Source: DAOOVD01 sp035369845
GTDB lineage: Bacteria; Bacillota; Desulfotomaculia; Desulfotomaculales; Pelotomaculaceae
Direction: 5' to 3'
DNA: 38,597 nucleotides
Assembly (NCBI GenBank): GCA_035369845.1
Contig: DAOOVD010000022.1
Span: 1-38,597, forward strand
In this document: in pieces, positions 35,835 to 38,597 of the stretch
Numbering within the stretch: the first letter of the stretch is position 1
Layout of the letters: each line of letters opens with the position of its first letter
The notes under the pieces: model-generated
What the model saw: the letters and a program-made list of their open reading frames with translations, nothing else
Database searches by the model: none
Told to the model about the DNA's origin: nothing
Position numbers and translations under genes: made by a program

Positions 35835-37456
35835 CAATTAATAAGCTGCAGGTTAAAAAACTCCGTCTGAAGAACTTCCGTAATTTCGATGATATTGAGT
35901 TTAAATTTAATTTAGATAACCACATTTTCGGCGACAACGGAACAGGTAAGTCTTCTGTCGCAGAAGGCATTGTCTTTGCCTTGTACGGCGTAAATATTTA
36001 CGGTTCAAACCATGGGTTAGATAAATTGATAAAAACTGGCGCTGAACCGAAAGTTGCCGAAGCGACAGTAGTAGTTAGTGTTAACGATAAGGAATACACC
36101 ATTCGGCGAATTGTAAGGGTTGTTAGAGAGTCGGGAAAACCGGAGGAAACCAAGCCCGAAGTGTTTATTAACGGTACTAAGGCATCATCAAAAGCTGTTC
36201 AAGAAAAAATCTTGGGTCATTTTAACGCAAAACAGTTTCTTCTAAGTTTCAGCCCTATGTACTATGAAACGCTCAGTTCCGATGAACTCCAAAAAGTTGT
36301 AACTTCTGTAATAATGCCGCCTACCGAAGCAGAAGTGCTGGCGCAGTTGACGCCGGAGGAAAGGGAAATACTGGAGCAAACTGATATGCGGGACCATGCC
36401 AAGCTCAAAAAAGAGCTTTCCGAGTTGGAAAGGAAGAAGTTTGGATTAGAAAGCCAGGCAGAACTTCTAAAAAGTCAATTAGCTCAGCTGTTGGAAAAAG
36501 AAGTGCCTAATGCGTCCCAGGACATTAAAGAAAACCTGGCAGCGTTGCAACGAAAAAGAAAAGAGCTTGAAAGGACGCTTGGGAATCCGCCGACACTGGA
36601 GGAAGTCAACACAGCCAAATTGAAGCAGCAAATTGAACAACTGCGCGGGAAATATTTAAAAATCAAAGTCGCATTTAACCCCGGCGACACCTGTCCGTCC
36701 TGCGGTCAAACGGTTACAGCCGAAGCAGTAGCGAAGCTCAAGGAAAGTGCCGATGCTCAGAAGCAGGAAATCGTTGATGAAGGCAAGACACTAAATGCTG
36801 AGCTCAAAGCAGCCGAAGAAAAAAACGCTGCTGCAAAAGAAGCCTACAGCAGGGCTTTGGAGGTATGGAAGAAAAAGCAGGAGGAATTATCCGCGGTTGC
36901 CAGGGAAATCGAAGCGATAACAGGCATTGCAGCAGAAATCAAGTCGCGCGAATCTAGACAAAATGAGATCACGGCCAGCCTAGAGGCGCTTGGGAAAGAA
37001 ATCAATAGCGTAAAGGAAGATATTCAGGAGTGCAAAGTGTTGCTGGGTAGCCTTTCCGCATACGAGCTGAAGAAAAATGAATTGCACGCGGCAAAGATAA
37101 AAGAGCACCTGGACCGCGTCGAAGTTAAGCTTTTCGACGTGGTAAAGAGTACCGGCGAACTCACGCCGACATTTAAACTCCTGTACGATGGCAAGCCTCA
37201 GCAGTTCCTGAGTACCTCGGAAAAAGTGCGCGTAGGGCTGGAGCTGGCTCAGGTGTTCAGGAAACTGTCCGGGATAAACATTCCTTGTTTTATTGATAAC
37301 GCAGAGTGCATCTCAAGGGCTGCCCAATACGCTGATTCTGACACTCAATATTTTCTCGCATGGGTAGTCCCTGGGAAAAATGAACTGGAGGTGGTCGATC
37401 CTTACGGGAATAAAATAACAGAAACAGAGAGCATTCCTGAAGAAAAAGCAAGTTGA
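35828..37456 (+). CDS. SbcC/Rad50-like SMC-type ATPase, compact
   Basis: Walker A GDNGTGKS at 35-42 follows LRLKNFRNFDDIEF, the standard SMC/RecF/SbcC opening. A long coiled coil is broken at ~289 by CPSC (DTCPSCGQ), a zinc hook as in Rad50. The C-terminal lobe has STSEKVRVGLELAQVF in the signature position and IPCFIDNAECIS in the Walker B region. At 542 residues it is about half a host SbcC, matching short phage and element versions. No SbcD-like nuclease is adjacent. GTG 35828 or TTG 35831 are near-equal starts behind GGGGGG. It probably handles DNA ends during replication or repair of the element. Confidence 0.85.
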   Translation: MLTINKLQVKKLRLKNFRNFDDIEFKFNLDNHIFGDNGTGKSSVAEGIVFALYGVNIYGSNHGLDKLIKTGAEPKVAEATVVVSVNDKEYTIRRIVRVVRESGKPEETKPEVFINGTKASSKAVQEKILGHFNAKQFLLSFSPMYYETLSSDELQKVVTSVIMPPTEAEVLAQLTPEEREILEQTDMRDHAKLKKELSELERKKFGLESQAELLKSQLAQLLEKEVPNASQDIKENLAALQRKRKELERTLGNPPTLEEVNTAKLKQQIEQLRGKYLKIKVAFNPGDTCPSCGQTVTAEAVAKLKESADAQKQEIVDEGKTLNAELKAAEEKNAAAKEAYSRALEVWKKKQEELSAVAREIEAITGIAAEIKSRESRQNEITASLEALGKEINSVKEDIQECKVLLGSLSAYELKKNELHAAKIKEHLDRVEVKLFDVVKSTGELTPTFKLLYDGKPQQFLSTSEKVRVGLELAQVFRKLSGINIPCFIDNAECISRAAQYADSDTQYFLAWVVPGKNELEVVDPYGNKITETESIPEEKAS

Positions 37457-37471
37457 TGCTATTCAAAAACA

Positions 37472-37499
37472 GGAAGCGGGTCAGAAAACGCTCGCTTCC
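37472..37499 (+). other. Hairpin immediately upstream of ribozyme 3
   Basis: GGAAGCG (37472-37478) and CGCTTCC (37493-37499) form a 7-bp stem ending four bases before the predicted cleavage site. It would leave a structured 3' end on the SbcC-like mRNA after cleavage. Confidence 0.55.
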
Positions 37500-37503
37500 C
37501 CGT

Positions 37504-37575
37504 GCCCGGCTTTAAAAGCCTGTGTCTCCCCGTGGTGCCGGGCGGGTGCTCAAGTAAAGAGCAGCTAAAACAGGT
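37504..37575 (+). ncRNA. HDV-like self-cleaving ribozyme, copy 3
   Basis: P1 is GCCCGGC (37504-37510) with GCCGGGC (37537-37543); P2 GCCTGT (37518-37523) with ACAGGT (37570-37575); P3 GTC/GGT by wobble pairs with loop TCCCCGT (37527-37533); P1.1 CC/GG (37544-37545); P4 TGCTC/GAGCA (37547-37563); J4/2 GCTAAA with the predicted catalytic C at 37565. The G1 pair is G-C rather than the usual G-U, and P3 is weak, so this copy may be slower. Confidence 0.8.
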
Positions 37576-37652
37576 CAAACGCAACAGTTTACAGAAAACA
37601 TATTTTATAGAAAAGTGAACTGTCGCTTCTATATTACAATAGGAGGATGAAC

Positions 37653-37835
37653 ATGAACGAAGTTACAATCACCCTGACTGAAGAGCAAGAAAGATTTCTT
37701 AAGCTCTTTGCAACAAATCATTATGAAGGAGCACCGGATAATCTCGCCACCCACCATCCTCTCTTCATTGTGAAGAGTAAGAAAGATGGTAAATACGTTG
37801 ATGTTGCTTACTTCTTCATTCTTGAAACGAACTAA
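37653..37835 (+). CDS. Small 60-aa protein, unknown
   Basis: MNEVTITLTEEQERFLKLFA begins a short protein with a helix and a later beta-rich half (LFIVKSKKDGKYVDVAYFFI). ATG 37653 has AGGAGG six bases upstream; the earlier ATG 37647 abuts that site. It follows ribozyme 3. Its 3' end overlaps the convergent recombinase gene by 20 bp. No family is recognised. Confidence 0.65.
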   Translation: MNEVTITLTEEQERFLKLFATNHYEGAPDNLATHHPLFIVKSKKDGKYVDVAYFFILETN

Positions 37836-38597
37836 TATTGATATTCCCGACTGGTATTAACCCTCTCACCTCCACTCGGTCATGGTATACGTGAACGGTA
37901 ATATGGAGCTTATCAAATAGCTGACGTATCGCTATCTTACCACCTCCGTGCATTGCAAAAGTCAATAGTTCTTCCTGTTCCTGCACTTGCTTACCAGTTT
38001 CGCTAAAATCAACAGTAACTTTCTTTTCCTGTCTGGGAGTGGTAACAACTACCTCTCCTGTCTTATTGTCAATAGTTAAAGCGGTGTCCCATATCATTTT
38101 TATTTCGCTTTGCAGTGCTTCGTACTCTACTTTCCAGTAGCCGTTCTCAAGAGCTTGCTTGATGAAGTCCAAGTCCTTTTCGAGCTTCTGTAGGTGACGG
38201 AGTTCATTCGTTTGGTGTTTATGCTGCTCACGAAGTTCAGCTATCTTCTTATCCAGCGCAGAAGCTTCCTTCTCGTATTCTGATACCGATATTCTTCCTT
38301 TGCGGAAGAGGTAGTTCAACCTTTCCTGCTCCTCCTGCAATTCCTTCATCTGTTTTACTGAAGGCCCAATTATAAGCTCCAGTTCCCGTTTTCTTCGTTC
38401 CCAGCTTTCTAAGTGAGCCATAATCGCTTCTTTCATCTGTTCTGGTTTCTGCAAAGCTTCCAATACCTTCAGCACAACCTGTTGGTCGAGCCAGTCAGCA
38501 GGAATTCTTGGAGAATCGCATGTAGGACTCCCATCTCTGTGGTAGCGTTTGAGTCTGCCGTAGCAGGAGTAAACCGCCGTTGTTCCGTGGTCATAGG
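37816..38597 (-). CDS. Large serine recombinase, C-terminal part (5' end outside window)
   Basis: The minus-strand frame is open from the window edge to the stop at 37816. The visible N-terminal side reads YSCYGRLKRYHRDGSPTCDS and continues with PRIPADWLDQQV, the recombinase zinc beta-ribbon followed by its characteristic linker. A long coiled coil follows (ELQEEQERLNYLFRKGRISV; YEKEASALDKKIAELREQ) and then the C-terminal strand region. These are the DNA-binding parts of large serine integrases such as TnpX/TndX and phage integrases; the catalytic domain lies beyond 38597. It faces left into the element. With the RDF-like gene it suggests this edge is close to an attachment site. Confidence 0.9.
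   Translation of the reverse strand, partial: YDHGTTAVYSCYGRLKRYHRDGSPTCDSPRIPADWLDQQVVLKVLEALQKPEQMKEAIMAHLESWERRKRELELIIGPSVKQMKELQEEQERLNYLFRKGRISVSEYEKEASALDKKIAELREQHKHQTNELRHLQKLEKDLDFIKQALENGYWKVEYEALQSEIKMIWDTALTIDNKTGEVVVTTPRQEKKVTVDFSETGKQVQEQEELLTFAMHGGGKIAIRQLFDKLHITVHVYHDRVEVRGLIPVGNINISSFQE

Overview
The window looks like part of an integrative, conjugative-type mobile element from a Clostridia-class Firmicute, probably a Peptococcaceae or Thermoanaerobacter-like anaerobe. The grounds are strong AGGAGG-type ribosome binding sites before most genes, frequent GTG and TTG starts, a Clostridia-style type I-C CRISPR locus and RHH/MazF modules. The species is inference. Mobile-element functions are spread across the window: a VirD4/TraG coupling protein, an MT-A70 methyltransferase, a UvrD-type helicase, a ParB-like protein, a winged-helix replication-relaxation-like protein, SSB, a phiC31-gp3-like recombination directionality factor, an SbcC/Rad50-like ATPase, and at the right edge a large serine recombinase that runs off the window.

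Layout. 1-3.8 kb: an RNase HI-like gene, decayed small ORFs, an AT-rich membrane-protein gene, and a class-C-like group II intron inserted directly behind that gene's terminator hairpin. 3.8-9.0 kb: traG, the methyltransferase, a small ORF with an in-frame TAG, and the helicase. 9.06-10.74 kb: an IS (ISNCY/IS1202-like) with a 17-18 bp target duplication. 10.76-19.85 kb: a complete type I-C operon (cas3-cas5-cas8-cas7-cas4-cas1-cas2, with an internal cas11c start in cas8) and a 10-repeat array. 19.98-23.68 kb: an overlapping three-gene operon (PIN-pseudokinase-Zn-ribbon fusion, ParB-like, S1/OB protein) between terminators. 24.43-24.80 kb: a strong promoter driving a structured, terminator-ended candidate ncRNA. 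24.9-29.3 kb: a type IV-like CRISPR operon (cas6-csf1-csf2-csf3) with an 18-repeat array but no DinG or RecD helicase and no adaptation genes beside it. 29.4-30.8 kb: an HDV-like self-cleaving ribozyme just after the array, then a P-loop NTPase-Csx3 fusion. 31-38.6 kb: small genes, two toxin-antitoxin modules, a NusG N-domain-like protein, SSB, RDF, SbcC-like ATPase, two more HDV-like ribozymes and the integrase.

How it may work together. The element carries two CRISPR effectors with unrelated repeats; only type I-C has adaptation genes here. The three ribozymes share the HDV double-pseudoknot layout with covarying stems and each lies in an intergenic segment just after a gene or array, so they could trim transcript ends, including the 3' end of the type IV pre-crRNA. 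Upstream of cas3, the predicted leader carries two degenerate type I-C repeats; the second keeps its hairpin by a compensatory base-pair change and contains a possible cas3 start codon, suggesting crRNA-like self-regulation. These functional links are inference; the sequence patterns are seen directly.
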